A stretch of DNA of 64,000 nucleotides, from NCBI GenBank assembly GCA_040766655.1, contig JAXGQB010000017.1:46406-110405 (forward strand), written 5' to 3'. Positions 24,680 through 33,498 of this stretch are shown here, one piece after another; positions within the stretch are counted from its first letter, which is position 1, and each line of letters opens with the position of its first letter. This stretch comes from JALOOB01 sp040766655 (GTDB lineage Bacteria > Chloroflexota > Anaerolineae > CG2-30-64-16). The position numbers were made by a program, and so were the translations under genes. The notes beneath the pieces are model-generated. The model saw only the letters and a program-made list of their open reading frames with translations, had not been told where the DNA came from and searched no databases.

Positions 24680-26959
24680 ATGGCCGACCACACGCACGAC
24701 GCAAAGCCCAACCGGCTGATCCACGAGACCAGCCCCTACCTCCTGCAGCACGCCTACAACCCGGTGGACTGGCATCCGTGGGGGCCGGAGGCGCTGGCGC
24801 GCGCGGCCGCGGAGGACAGGCCGATCCTGCTCAGCGTGGGCTACTCGGCCTGCCACTGGTGCCACGTCATGGCGCACGAGTCATTCGAGGACCCGGAGAT
24901 CGCCGCGCTGATGAACGAGATGTTCGTCAACATCAAGGTGGACCGGGAGGAGCGGCCCGACATCGATGCGATCTACATGGAGGCGGTGCAGGCCATGACC
25001 GGCGGCGGCGGGTGGCCGATGACGGTCTTCCTGACCCCGGACGGCAAGCCCTTCTATGGCGGGACCTACTTCCCGCCCGTGCCGCGGCACAACATGCCCG
25101 GCTTTCCCCAGCTGTTGATGGCCATCTCGGAGGCGTGGCAGAACCGGCGCAACGAGCTGCTCTCCGCAGGGGACCGGCTGGTCGATGCACTCAACCGCAG
25201 CGCACTGATCCAGGCGTCGGAGACGCCGCTCGACGCCGCGCTGCTGGACCGCGCGGCGGAGCGCATGCTGCGCAGCCTGGACCGCCACGAGGGCGGCTTC
25301 GGCGGCGCGCCCAAGTTCCCCCAGCCCATGAACCTGGACTTCCTCCTGGCGCGCTATGTGCAGGTCCTGCATGGCCACCCTCAGGATGACGATGTTGCGC
25401 AAGTCGCAGCTGACCGGAGCATCCTGAGTGGAACGGAGCCGGCCGGCATCCTGAGCGGAGGCCGCACGCAGTGCGGACGCAGTCGAAGGACGGCCGGCGC
25501 ATCCCTGCTTCACGCGGTCACCTTCACCCTCACCAAGATGGCGCGGGGCGGCATCTACGACCAGCTCGGCGGCGGGTTCCACCGCTACAGCACCGACGAC
25601 GAATGGCTCGTGCCCCACTTCGAGAAGATGCTGTACGACAACGCCCAACTCAGCCGCACCTACCTGCACGCATGGCAGGTGACGGGCGAGCCGCTGTTCC
25701 GCCGCATCGTGGAGGAGACGCTGGACTACGTCCTGCGCGAGTTGACCTCGCAGGAGGGCGCGTTCTACAGCACGCAGGACGCGGACAGCGAGGGGGTGGA
25801 GGGCAAGTTCTTCCTCTGGACGCCGGCCGAGGTCGCCGGGCTGCTGGGGGAGGAGGACGCCCGGCTCTTCAGCGGCTACTTCGGCGTGACGCAGCGCGGC
25901 AACTTCCGCGGGGGCGGACCGGGCAGCAACATCCTGCACATCCGCCGGGACGCGGCCGTGGTTGCGGCTGACCTGGGCGTATCCGAGCAGCTCCTGCAGG
26001 AAGCCATCGACCGCGGGCGCAAGGTGCTCTTCGAGGCCCGCGAGGGCCGCGTCCGCCCCGGCCTGGACGACAAGGTGCTGGCCGAGTGGAACGGGCTGAT
26101 GCTGCACGCGTTCGCGGAGGCGGGCGCAGCCCTGGGCCGGTCAGACTACGTGGCGGCCGCGCAGCGCAACGCCGCCTTCCTGCTCGGGAAGATGACGCCG
26201 TCCTTAGACGAGGCGCCCGTAGACGGGGCGTCCGTTGACGGACGGATCGGCGACCCCGCGCGCCTCTTCCGCACGTACAAGGACGGCCGCGCGCACCTCA
26301 ACGCGTACCTGGAGGATTACGCTGCGGTCGGGCTCGGCCTGCTCGCGCTCTACCAGGTCACGTTCGAGCCGCGCTGGCTGAGGGCGTCGATCGACATGGC
26401 CGAGACGCTGCGCCGCGATTTCAGTGACCCGGCGCACGGCGGCTTCTTCCAGACCGGCGCAGACCACGAGGCGCTCATCGCGCGGCGCAAGGACTTCGTG
26501 GACAGCGCGGTGCCTGCGGGCAACTCACTCGCTGCGGAGCTGCTGCTGCGCCTCGCGCTGCTGCTGGATCGCCCCGATTGGGCCGGGGAGGCGCGGGGGG
26601 TGCTGGGCCTGATGGCCGACGCGCTGGGCGAGCAGCCGCTCGCGTTCGGCCGGCTGCTGGGAGCGCTGGAACTCGCGGTCAACCCGGGGCACGAGATCGC
26701 AGTGATCGGGGATCCGGCGGACGAGGCCACTGCCGCGCTGCTCGCCGAGGTGCACCGCCGCTTCCTGCCCACCAGTGTGGTGGCCGCGGCCGCGCCCGGC
26801 GACCCGGTCGCAACCGGCGCCGAAGGCGCCCGCCAGGTGCCGCTGCTCGCGGGCCGCGAGCTGCGCGACGGCCGGCCGGCCGCGTACGTGTGCCGCAACT
26901 ACGCGTGCCGCCTGCCCGTGACCGAACCCGCCGCGCTCGCCGCGCAGTTGGAAGGGTAG
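24680..26959 (+). CDS. YyaL/SSP411 thioredoxin-domain protein
   Basis: A 759-residue protein from the ATG at 24680 (MADHTHDAKPNRLIHETSPY). Residues about 10-170 form the Thioredox_DsbH domain with RLIHETSPYLLQHAYNPVDW, the active-site-like Cys pair in YSACHWCHVMAHESF, and the VDREERPDIDAIYM and GGWPMTVFLTPDGKPFYGGT segments. The rest is an alpha/alpha-barrel like N-acylglucosamine epimerases (GGIYDQLGGGFHRYSTDDEW, YDNAQLSRTYLHAW, DDKVLAEWNGLMLHAFAEAG). The family's function is not settled. It is about 80 residues longer than usual: residues about 236-277 carry repeat-derived text (25380-25505), and a shorter DEAPVDGASVDG stretch lies near 26205-26245. Both keep the frame. Confidence 0.9.
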   Translation: MADHTHDAKPNRLIHETSPYLLQHAYNPVDWHPWGPEALARAAAEDRPILLSVGYSACHWCHVMAHESFEDPEIAALMNEMFVNIKVDREERPDIDAIYMEAVQAMTGGGGWPMTVFLTPDGKPFYGGTYFPPVPRHNMPGFPQLLMAISEAWQNRRNELLSAGDRLVDALNRSALIQASETPLDAALLDRAAERMLRSLDRHEGGFGGAPKFPQPMNLDFLLARYVQVLHGHPQDDDVAQVAADRSILSGTEPAGILSGGRTQCGRSRRTAGASLLHAVTFTLTKMARGGIYDQLGGGFHRYSTDDEWLVPHFEKMLYDNAQLSRTYLHAWQVTGEPLFRRIVEETLDYVLRELTSQEGAFYSTQDADSEGVEGKFFLWTPAEVAGLLGEEDARLFSGYFGVTQRGNFRGGGPGSNILHIRRDAAVVAADLGVSEQLLQEAIDRGRKVLFEAREGRVRPGLDDKVLAEWNGLMLHAFAEAGAALGRSDYVAAAQRNAAFLLGKMTPSLDEAPVDGASVDGRIGDPARLFRTYKDGRAHLNAYLEDYAAVGLGLLALYQVTFEPRWLRASIDMAETLRRDFSDPAHGGFFQTGADHEALIARRKDFVDSAVPAGNSLAAELLLRLALLLDRPDWAGEARGVLGLMADALGEQPLAFGRLLGALELAVNPGHEIAVIGDPADEATAALLAEVHRRFLPTSVVAAAAPGDPVATGAEGARQVPLLAGRELRDGRPAAYVCRNYACRLPVTEPAALAAQLEG
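25380..25505 (+). repeat. Palindromic repeat element inserted in frame in the YyaL-like gene
   Basis: CTCAGGATG (25380-25388) is complementary to CATCCTGAG at 25420-25428 and again at 25447-25455. GGCCGGC flanks the block at both ends (about 25441 and 25492). The sequence resembles intergenic dispersed repeats of the CATCCTGAGCGGAG kind. It replaces what should be a short loop in the protein and keeps the frame open. Confidence 0.7.
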
Positions 26960-27109
26960 CAAACGTACACAACTCCCGAGGCAGTCATGGCGATGCTAGC
27001 GAGGACTGTGAGCCTATATGGAGAGGACCAAGTCACTCACTCCGGTCTGCGCTTGGGTCCGCACCGATTAACAGGAGATTTAGGCCCGAAAAAGGACATC
27101 TCAACTCGG

Positions 27110-27136
27110 CGTTTCCGGTTGCAACAACCGGAAACG
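27110..27136. repeat. 12-bp perfect hairpin at the end of the restriction gene
   Basis: CGTTTCCGGTTG (27110-27121) and its complement (27125-27136) flank CAA. It lies directly past the stop codon of the minus-strand endonuclease gene. On that strand it is followed about 15 bases later by CCTTTTTCG, so it may act as a weak terminator of the restriction-modification unit. Confidence 0.7.
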
Positions 27137-27137
27137 T

Positions 27138-28205
27138 TCAACGAGCGGTCAGGTTCCGGGCGTTGTCCGTTCTTCTTGTCCGAAAGTCAGAGAGGGCCGA
27201 GTGATCTACAAGCTTATCCAATGTCATCGGAGTGAAGACCTTGCCTTTCGTATGCAGGATCAGTTGCCGCATGTCCTCCCGGCGGACTCCGAAGCCCCGG
27301 CCCGCCAGGCAAGCGATGACCTGGTATCCAGCCTTTCCCTCACGGAGCCTTTGCTCCGACATCTGGCACAGACGAATGATGCGCGTGACCTTGTCCCTAG
27401 CCGTGCCATCATCCTCAGTCACTTTCGCCTCGATGACAACATGAGGCAGAAACTCGTCGGGCACTATGAAATCCGGCGCCTGGTCAAATCCGGCCAACCG
27501 TTCAGCCCTCTTAGTTTTGCGGTAGGTCACGCCTGCCAGAACCAACTGCTCCTCAATAGCCGACTCCAGGCCATCGCCGACCAATTCGCTGACGGAGTCT
27601 CGATGACCAGCGAACGGTCTGCCGAGAAACCGCTCGTATAGCAAGAGCGCGTATGGGACACCGAGATCAGCCAGCTGACGAACGGAAGACAGCCCTTCCA
27701 AGCTGTCAGCTTTGCTGAGGCGGTGCAATTTGTCGGCGGACACAATTGGGCAGCCTTCTTCGATCAGGCTGCAAGCCGTTTCCACCAGGGCCTTGACTCG
27801 ATTGAGGGTCGTTGGACCGCTTTTCAATGCGCCGCATGGATGAGCACGTATGTTCCGATCAATTGTCCGCGCTGCATTTTGAGGGATATCCAGTCCAGTC
27901 CGGGAAAGAGTGATATGGGCCCACTCAGACGGCGTGAATCCGAGGATCGACCTAAGCACGATCAGAGCGGTAGGACACTGAAGCACGGCGGATAGAATTG
28001 CCGAACGTTCGAGGCGTGTGAAGCCATCCGATGCCTTCTTGAGTACCTCATAGCCGACGGCGAAGGTAGAGTAGTCGAGAAAACCATCACCTTTGGGCAT
28101 CACAAGGAACTCCGAAGCCAGACTCGCAAACACCGCATCGACATATCTCTCCGGAGCACTCACAACGTCGTCTGGTGCGGCTTCAAAAGGAAATCTCATC
28201 ATCAT
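27138..28205 (-). CDS. Predicted PD-(D/E)XK restriction endonuclease
   Basis: About 355 residues. Three ATG codons in a row open the gene (28205, 28202, 28199); GGAGG lies five bases before the first. The N-terminal 200 residues are alpha-helical and not recognised. Near residue 240 an ELVGDGLESAIEEQLVLAGV helix leads to the nuclease core: GFDQAPDFIVPDEF, then LPHVVIEAKVTEDDGTARDK. The Asp in APDF and Glu-x-Lys in IEAK are the likely metal-binding triad, as in PD-(D/E)XK enzymes. It directly follows and overlaps the methyltransferase gene, so the two form a restriction-modification unit. The recognition site is unknown. Lower GC than its neighbours suggests acquisition by transfer. Confidence 0.75.
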   Translation of the reverse strand: MMMRFPFEAAPDDVVSAPERYVDAVFASLASEFLVMPKGDGFLDYSTFAVGYEVLKKASDGFTRLERSAILSAVLQCPTALIVLRSILGFTPSEWAHITLSRTGLDIPQNAARTIDRNIRAHPCGALKSGPTTLNRVKALVETACSLIEEGCPIVSADKLHRLSKADSLEGLSSVRQLADLGVPYALLLYERFLGRPFAGHRDSVSELVGDGLESAIEEQLVLAGVTYRKTKRAERLAGFDQAPDFIVPDEFLPHVVIEAKVTEDDGTARDKVTRIIRLCQMSEQRLREGKAGYQVIACLAGRGFGVRREDMRQLILHTKGKVFTPMTLDKLVDHSALSDFRTRRTDNARNLTAR

Positions 28206-30387
28206 ACGTCCCTCCAGTCTCGCGCACTGTGCTTTCCGGCACCCACTCCTGTCGCATACGCGCCTCATGATAGGTTTCATCCAAGGCTTTTAGGACTGCC
28301 TCCGTTCCGCCAAACTCACGGTACCACGTCCGCACTCGGTCCATGCGTTCGGATATTGGGGCTGTTGCCCGCCAATCGTCACGGAGACTCCAAATCGCCA
28401 GGCGAGTCAGTTGCCCGAACAGAATGCAGCGGATATCTCCTTGCGTCGTTCGAAGCCCTCCCTCACCCAACGCCACGATCTCCTCTCGAATGAGGCAAGC
28501 AAGTTCCATTGGCGTGCTGACAATCCATCGACGCGGCACGCGCCCCGTCTGTCGGCATACAAAGACCGTGTCTATCACCGATGACGCTGTACCATTAATG
28601 TGGATCGAGGCGCCCATCTCGGCTGGGCACGGCAACGAAGCAGAACATGTTAACCCTGCATCAAGTATCGCCACTGCTAGCGGAACGTAGGCATCCAGCT
28701 TATTGTGGTGGTACGTGAAGGCTAGCGGACTCCCGCGCTTTAGCCGCTCTGTTGCTCTGCAGAACACGGCCGAAACGCCCTGTGCAAAATGCGCAAGGTC
28801 ACGGCCCATGCTAATGTTGCCCGTTAATTCCCCTGTATTTCGTGTCGTTGGACTCGCAAATTCTGGATGTCGCTCACCCACCAACCTCCTTAGCCAGACA
28901 TAGCAAAAGTCCATGAGTTCAGCATACTGCACGTTTCCGAAATATGGTGGATCGGTGAAGATTCCATCGAACATCTCCTGGCCTACGAGCGCTGTAGAAT
29001 CGCCGCAGACCAGGTCCACACGGCGTCGTGCCAGTGAGTTCGGTCCCTTACGATCAGTCCCAATCCATTCACCCTTGATAGAAACCTCGAGTTTCTTGCT
29101 TCCTTCATGGCGGATTTCGAAGGGCCCGTGGCAGTACCGTTTCGCCTTTGTGAACTTTTGAGTGACGTTCAGCCACCCACCGCTGCCCACCGGTAATCCA
29201 CGCGGCCCTTCGATCCCCAGGATGTTCGACTCACACTGGACTAACCCTACCGGGAATCCATGGACGGAAAAAATGTCAAGCGATTTCAGGGCCATCGTAT
29301 CATATCGGCAAAGCATGTTCTGGTAGCGAAGGAGATCGGAGAGATTGGTTGCCAATGCCTCGCGAATACGCTCATTAGGGTGTTCGCTGATCCACCTGCA
29401 ACTCAACTCGAGCCCAAGAAGCTGGCGCGCGTTGAACATTTCCCAATAGCGCTGGTAGCCCCAGCGATGAAGCCGTTCGGTCTCATCACCAGCCGGAATC
29501 GCGTCCACTGGGATGAATCGCGGGCGCATTGCGCGCAGAATCTCCTCTGCTTCGGCAAACTTCGCCAAATCTTCAGCGTCTGGGGCCTTGAAATGCCTGC
29601 CCTTTGACGCTCTAGTGATCTGTCTCTGCGGCAAGTAGTACTCAATGGCGAACATGCGGTGATCAGGAACAAGTCCGGTGGGGTAGACGATGGGCGCATC
29701 GCAATGGAGGCAACGCGAGCGGTTCCTCTGCGCAATGTACTTAGTCGACGGATACTTACCACAAGACGGACACGGTCCGGCGTGCTTCCGATCCTTTGAC
29801 TCGAACACAGAACCACAGATCCCACAGGCAAAGACATTTGCCGTGTGCCGCACATCCTGGGCGATCAGGTAATCCGAGAAGAGGTCATGATGCATACCGC
29901 ACGAGCTGCACTGCACCTGCTTCACCCATAGGAAGTACTTGGCCTCTGCCGTCAATCCCGAGATTGGGCACTTGGTGTGGAACAAACTGCCAATCTCATC
30001 TTGCAGATATGCTCTCAGCATAGACGCCGCTTCGGCGTACGCGCCCAAATCCAAGTCCTGAATCTGCTGCCGCACGATCCACCACGCCATCGGGTTGATA
30101 TCAGCAGCCGTCACCGTGCACCCGAGACGATTAGCCTCGACAACGGTAGTCCCACCTCCCATAAATGGATCAAGGATGTGTTTGTCTGGAAAATCATGTC
30201 CGAGATAATACGTTTGATCGATGGGTAAACCACCGTACTCGGAAAGAAGCAGCGCTCGAAACAGGGTACCTGGACGCCGTGCAAACCACTTGTGCACTGC
30301 GATAAGCGGCCGATAGTTCTGCTGTATCTGCTTTTCTGCCAACGCGAGTCGCGTGACAAAAGGGATCTGAAAGTGATGCTCAATCAT
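28183..30387 (-). CDS. DUF1156-type adenine DNA methyltransferase with zinc ribbons
   Basis: About 734 residues from the ATG at 30387 (MIEHHFQIPFVTRLALAEKQ); an upstream ATG at 30420 is possible. The N-terminus IAVHKWFARRPGTLFRALLL is the DUF1156 signature. Motif I is LDPFMGGGTTVVEANRLG; motif IV is IFTDPPYFGNVQYAEL, with DPPY as in N6-adenine or N4-cytosine enzymes. Between them lie four CxxC pairs (CSSCGM, CGICGS, CPSCGK, CLHCDA) that should form zinc ribbons. The methyltransferase precedes and overlaps the nuclease gene by about 23 bases. Relatives of this family are found in anti-phage clusters, often with helicases. Here it stands with one nuclease only. Confidence 0.85.
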   Translation of the reverse strand: MIEHHFQIPFVTRLALAEKQIQQNYRPLIAVHKWFARRPGTLFRALLLSEYGGLPIDQTYYLGHDFPDKHILDPFMGGGTTVVEANRLGCTVTAADINPMAWWIVRQQIQDLDLGAYAEAASMLRAYLQDEIGSLFHTKCPISGLTAEAKYFLWVKQVQCSSCGMHHDLFSDYLIAQDVRHTANVFACGICGSVFESKDRKHAGPCPSCGKYPSTKYIAQRNRSRCLHCDAPIVYPTGLVPDHRMFAIEYYLPQRQITRASKGRHFKAPDAEDLAKFAEAEEILRAMRPRFIPVDAIPAGDETERLHRWGYQRYWEMFNARQLLGLELSCRWISEHPNERIREALATNLSDLLRYQNMLCRYDTMALKSLDIFSVHGFPVGLVQCESNILGIEGPRGLPVGSGGWLNVTQKFTKAKRYCHGPFEIRHEGSKKLEVSIKGEWIGTDRKGPNSLARRRVDLVCGDSTALVGQEMFDGIFTDPPYFGNVQYAELMDFCYVWLRRLVGERHPEFASPTTRNTGELTGNISMGRDLAHFAQGVSAVFCRATERLKRGSPLAFTYHHNKLDAYVPLAVAILDAGLTCSASLPCPAEMGASIHINGTASSVIDTVFVCRQTGRVPRRWIVSTPMELACLIREEIVALGEGGLRTTQGDIRCILFGQLTRLAIWSLRDDWRATAPISERMDRVRTWYREFGGTEAVLKALDETYHEARMRQEWVPESTVRETGGTYDDEISF

Positions 30388-30580
30388 GCTGTCTCGTCGA
30401 TCCACTGCGGGCAGGTACATGATGCGTTGCGTTGACTCATAACAGTAACTGCCTGATGGCGTCCACCGAACACCCACTGCGGAGCAGTGCAGAGTAAGAC
30501 ACGTTGCCAATGCCCTGATAGGAGCGACAGGCACTTTCCCACTAGTCCGACGTCATGCATTTGAAACGACCTTTCGCCCA

Positions 30581-31429
30581 CTACCGGATCAGCTCGCGCA
30601 GCACGCGGAGGTTCTCCACGTCCTCGTGCATGTCGTCGCTCTTCTCGGTCTCGATGATCTTGGGCACGCGGGCGAGGCGCGGGTCGTTCAGGATGAACCC
30701 GAACGCATCGAGTCCGATCTGCCCAGTCCCGATGTGGTCGTGGCGGTCGACGCGCGACCCGAGCGGCTTCTTGGCGTCGTTGAAATGGAAGCACTGGAGG
30801 CGGTCGAGTCCGCACAGGCGGTCGAACTCGGCCAGCGTCTGTTCGTACGCCTCGATCGAGCGCAGGTCGTAGCCCGCGGCGAACATGTGGCACGTGTCCA
30901 GGCAGAAGCCCAGCCGCTCGGGTGCGACCAAGCCCTCGAGGATCGCCCCCAGGTGCTCGAAGCGCCAGCCGAGCGCAGTCCCCTGTCCCGCGGTGCCTTC
31001 GACTAGCGTGAGGGTCTTGTACCCCAGCGTCAGCTCGTGCGCGCGGTTGATGCCCGCGACGATGCGCGCCAGGCCGGCTTCCTCGCCGGTGCCCATATGC
31101 GCGCCGGGGTGAAACACCACGCCGAGCAGGCCGAGCTGCTCCGCGCGCGCCAACTCGTCCGCCAGCGCATCGACCGACTTTTCCCACAACGCCTCGTCGG
31201 GCGTTCCCAGGTTGAGCAGGTAGGCCGCATGGCTGACCACGGGCGCGATGCCGGTTTCGGCCTGCTTCGCAGCCCAGCGCTCGATCTCTTCCGGCGGGGT
31301 CGGCTTCTGCTGCCAGCGGTTCTGGTTCTTCGTAAAGATCTGCATCGTGTTCAGGCCGACCTTGGCCCCGCGGTCGAACGCAGTGCTCAGGCCGCCGGAT
31401 GTAGACATGTGTGCGCCCAATAATGCCAT
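30581..31429 (-). CDS. nfo: Endonuclease IV (AP endonuclease)
   Basis: A 282-residue TIM-barrel enzyme that cuts DNA 5' to abasic sites in base excision repair. It has the N-terminal GAHMSTSGGLSTAF, QIFTKNQNRW, VVSHAAYLLNLGTPDEALWE, VVFHPGAHMGTG, LVEGTAGQGTALG, GFCLDTCHMFAAGYD, CFHFNDAKKPLGSRVDRHDH and IGLDAFGFILND blocks. The nine zinc-binding residues of the tri-zinc site (His, Glu and Asp in these blocks) are all visible. Length is normal. It is a housekeeping gene beside the restriction island. Confidence 0.95.
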   Translation of the reverse strand: MALLGAHMSTSGGLSTAFDRGAKVGLNTMQIFTKNQNRWQQKPTPPEEIERWAAKQAETGIAPVVSHAAYLLNLGTPDEALWEKSVDALADELARAEQLGLLGVVFHPGAHMGTGEEAGLARIVAGINRAHELTLGYKTLTLVEGTAGQGTALGWRFEHLGAILEGLVAPERLGFCLDTCHMFAAGYDLRSIEAYEQTLAEFDRLCGLDRLQCFHFNDAKKPLGSRVDRHDHIGTGQIGLDAFGFILNDPRLARVPKIIETEKSDDMHEDVENLRVLRELIR

Positions 31430-31444
31430 CAGTTCCCTCCCAAC

Positions 31445-31615
31445 TCAATCCCCGCGCGCCAGGGTGAAGTGATCGATGCCCGCGAAGGCGGGCGTCGCAG
31501 CGGTACCCCCTCAATCCCCGCGGGCCAGGGTGAAGTGATCCACGCCCGCTACGGCGGGCGTCTCTTCGGGCTCTGCTTAATCCCCGCGTGCCAGTGTGAA
31601 GTGATCGATACCCGC
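31445..31615. repeat. 3' end of the cobalamin adenosyltransferase gene, present three times
   Basis: A unit of about 48-52 bases beginning CAATCCCCGCG occurs at about 31445, 31511 and 31577. The copy at 31577 is the actual gene end and encodes DHFTLARGD-stop on the minus strand. The two downstream copies contain the same text plus a small hairpin (GCCCGC-GAAG or TACG-GCGGGC). They are non-coding tandem duplications of the gene's tail. Confidence 0.85.
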
Positions 31616-32134
31616 CGCCTTGTCCTCCACGCGGCCCAGCACGAAGAGCAGCGAGGAGAGACGATTCAGGTATTTCAACGGGGTGTCCTCCCGAAGCTCG
31701 CCCTCGTGGCTCATGCGCGCGACCAGACGCTCCGCGCGGCGCACCACCGTGCGGGCAATCTCCAGGCATGCGCCGATGGGGCTGTCGCCGGGCACGATGA
31801 ACGCCTTCGGCATCTCCACCTGCGCGCCGAACGCGTCCGTCTGCTGCTCCAGCCACTCGAGCCGGGCCTCGCCCAACCAAGGCGAGCGCGTCGCGGTCTC
31901 GGGCAACGTGGCCAGGTCGGCCATCATCGTGTAGAGGTCACGCTGCACGGTCAACAGCGTGCGGCGCACCTCCTCGTTACGGGACTGGGCGCGCGCCATG
32001 CCGAGAAAGGCCGACGCTTCGTCCACCGTGCCGTACGCCTCGGGTCGCAGCGCATACTTGGGCACGCGCTCGCGGCCCAGCACGCCCGTGAACCCGTCGT
32101 CGCCCACCCCCGTATACCATTCAACTGAAGTCAT
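31577..32134 (-). CDS. pduO: Cob(I)yrinic acid a,c-diamide adenosyltransferase (PduO/MMAB type)
   Basis: A 185-residue ATP:cob(I)alamin adenosyltransferase, making adenosylcobalamin. Motifs: YTGVGDDGFTGVLGRERVPK (phosphate-binding N-terminus), YGTVDEASAFLGMARAQ, VQRDLYTMMADLAT, FIVPGDSPIGACLEIARTVV, RRAERLVARM and LKYLNRLSSLLFVLGRVED. Length and motif order are those of the family. The organism uses corrinoids in its CODH/ACS pathway, so cobalamin metabolism fits, though methyl transfer itself does not need the adenosyl form. The 3' end is duplicated downstream. Confidence 0.93.
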   Translation of the reverse strand: MTSVEWYTGVGDDGFTGVLGRERVPKYALRPEAYGTVDEASAFLGMARAQSRNEEVRRTLLTVQRDLYTMMADLATLPETATRSPWLGEARLEWLEQQTDAFGAQVEMPKAFIVPGDSPIGACLEIARTVVRRAERLVARMSHEGELREDTPLKYLNRLSSLLFVLGRVEDKAAGIDHFTLARGD

Positions 32135-32149
32135 CGGCTACCCCCTGTA

Positions 32150-32260
32150 ACGGGTTGAAAGTGAGAAGGTTGCAGGTTGCGGCACACTGTAGTCGGTAAC
32201 CTGTAACCTTCAACCTTGTGCCGGCTTCGCCGGCACAACCTTCAACCCGTCCGGCCATCT
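32150..32260. repeat. Nested inverted repeats between pduO-type gene and DUF2231 gene
   Basis: TTGTGCCGGC-TTC-GCCGGCACAA (about 32216-32238) is a perfect hairpin. Around it GAAGGTTGCAGGTT and AACCTGTAACCTTC pair imperfectly. The sequence fills the gap between two genes on the same strand and resembles dispersed intergenic repeats of low complexity. Confidence 0.65.
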
Positions 32261-32267
32261 TCAATCT

Positions 32268-32699
32268 TCAATTCACCCCCACCCCGAGCTCATACACCAG
32301 CTTTCCCCCCAGCCAACCCTCGACCAGGACCAACAGGACGATGACGGCCAACAGGGCGACGTAGCCCCAGCGCGCGGGGCTGTCCCACAGGCGCTTGACG
32401 CGCAGCGGCCAGTAGATGGCCAGGCCCGCCGCGATCAGCAGCGCGATGCCCGCGGTGATGTGCTGGTCGATGACTGCGGTCACCGTCGCATTCTGGGGCG
32501 CAGCCGCCTGGTCGATCAGGCCCGTGACCACCGCGGCCAGCACGCCCAGCCAGCCCAGCAGCAGGCTAGTCCTGCCGTAACCGATCCACGCCTCGCGCCG
32601 GCGCAGCATGCCGAGCACGACGAAGAGGACGCCAACCAGTGACAGGGCGATGGGGAAGTGAACGAAACGCGGGTGAAGGGGGGTGAGTGCCTCGAGCAT
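32268..32699 (-). CDS. DUF2231 integral membrane protein
   Basis: A 143-residue protein with four hydrophobic segments: FPIALSLVGVLFVVLGML, LLLGWLGVLAAVVTGLIDQ, ITAGIALLIAAGLAIYWPL and YVALLAVIVLLVLVEGWLGG. The N-terminal LTPLHPRFVHFPIAL with two His and the later VIDQHIT and EGWLGGKLVYELGVGV fit DUF2231, a family with possible haem or metal ligands but no settled function. It is followed on the same strand by a metallophosphoesterase gene, with nine bases between them on the map. Confidence 0.88.
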   Translation of the reverse strand: MLEALTPLHPRFVHFPIALSLVGVLFVVLGMLRRREAWIGYGRTSLLLGWLGVLAAVVTGLIDQAAAPQNATVTAVIDQHITAGIALLIAAGLAIYWPLRVKRLWDSPARWGYVALLAVIVLLVLVEGWLGGKLVYELGVGVN

Positions 32700-32708
32700 C
32701 GGTCGCGA

Positions 32709-33458
32709 TCAGTCCAGACCGCTGTAGGTGGCGGTCATCAGGCGCTCGGCAAAATGCTTGCCGCGCGGCAGGCCCATGGTGCGCATCTCGTGCGCCACGA
32801 TGGCCGTGCGATAGAGCACGCGGTGGTGTTCTGCGTGCCACGCGCCGTCGTCCCAGGTCAGGATGGCGTATGCTGCGCGTGGATCGCCGTCCATCGGCAG
32901 CCCGACGCTGGCGACATTGACCAGGAGCCGGCCGCGCCAGGTGCGCGTGTTGGGGACGTGGATGTGGCCGAACGCCAACGCGCGCCAGGACGGCTCGGCC
33001 CCCTCTTCGAGCAGCAGCCGGTCCAGCTCCGCGTCGGAGGCCCGTGGCATGAGCGCCTGCTCCAGGTTGCGCGGATTGGCGTGCACCACGAGCAGGTCGT
33101 TGCCCGGCGCGCCCGGCGCAGCGATGCGGTGGCTGAACGGCAGGTGGCGCAGGTAGGACTCGCGCTCCGCGCCCAGCTGCTCGCGCATCCAGCCGAGGTG
33201 AAGCTCGAAGCGGCCCGGATCCTTGCCCTCCGGCGTCTCATCGGATGAGGCGACAAAGTACGCGTCCGTGTTGCCCATGATCGCCACTGCGCCCAGCGCG
33301 CGCACGCGATCCACCACCTCGCGCGGCCTGGGTCCCGACCATGCCAGGTCACCCGCTACGATAATCTCCTGAAATGGGCCCCGGCCCGCGAGATCGGCCA
33401 GGACAGCGTCCAACGCCACTGCGTTGCCGTGGATGTCAGACAGGATGGCAATCCGCAT
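32709..33458 (-). CDS. Metallophosphoesterase (calcineurin-like, YfcE/DUF2437-type)
   Basis: A 249-residue phosphoesterase. Metal-binding motifs are all present: ILSDIHGNAVALDAVL (Asp-x-His), IIVAGDLAWSGPRPREV (Gly-Asp), AIMGNTDAY (Gly-Asn-x-Asp in place of GNHE/D), LLVVHANPRN (His) and FGHIHVPNTR (Gly-His-x-His). This set indicates a two-metal phosphodiesterase or phosphatase; the substrate is not predictable. It lies upstream of the DUF2231 gene and about 40 bases downstream of the DegV gene on the same strand. Confidence 0.9.
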   Translation of the reverse strand: MRIAILSDIHGNAVALDAVLADLAGRGPFQEIIVAGDLAWSGPRPREVVDRVRALGAVAIMGNTDAYFVASSDETPEGKDPGRFELHLGWMREQLGAERESYLRHLPFSHRIAAPGAPGNDLLVVHANPRNLEQALMPRASDAELDRLLLEEGAEPSWRALAFGHIHVPNTRTWRGRLLVNVASVGLPMDGDPRAAYAILTWDDGAWHAEHHRVLYRTAIVAHEMRTMGLPRGKHFAERLMTATYSGLD

Positions 33459-33498
33459 CAGGGCATCTCCTCAACGCCGTTGTTGAATGGATCCACGT

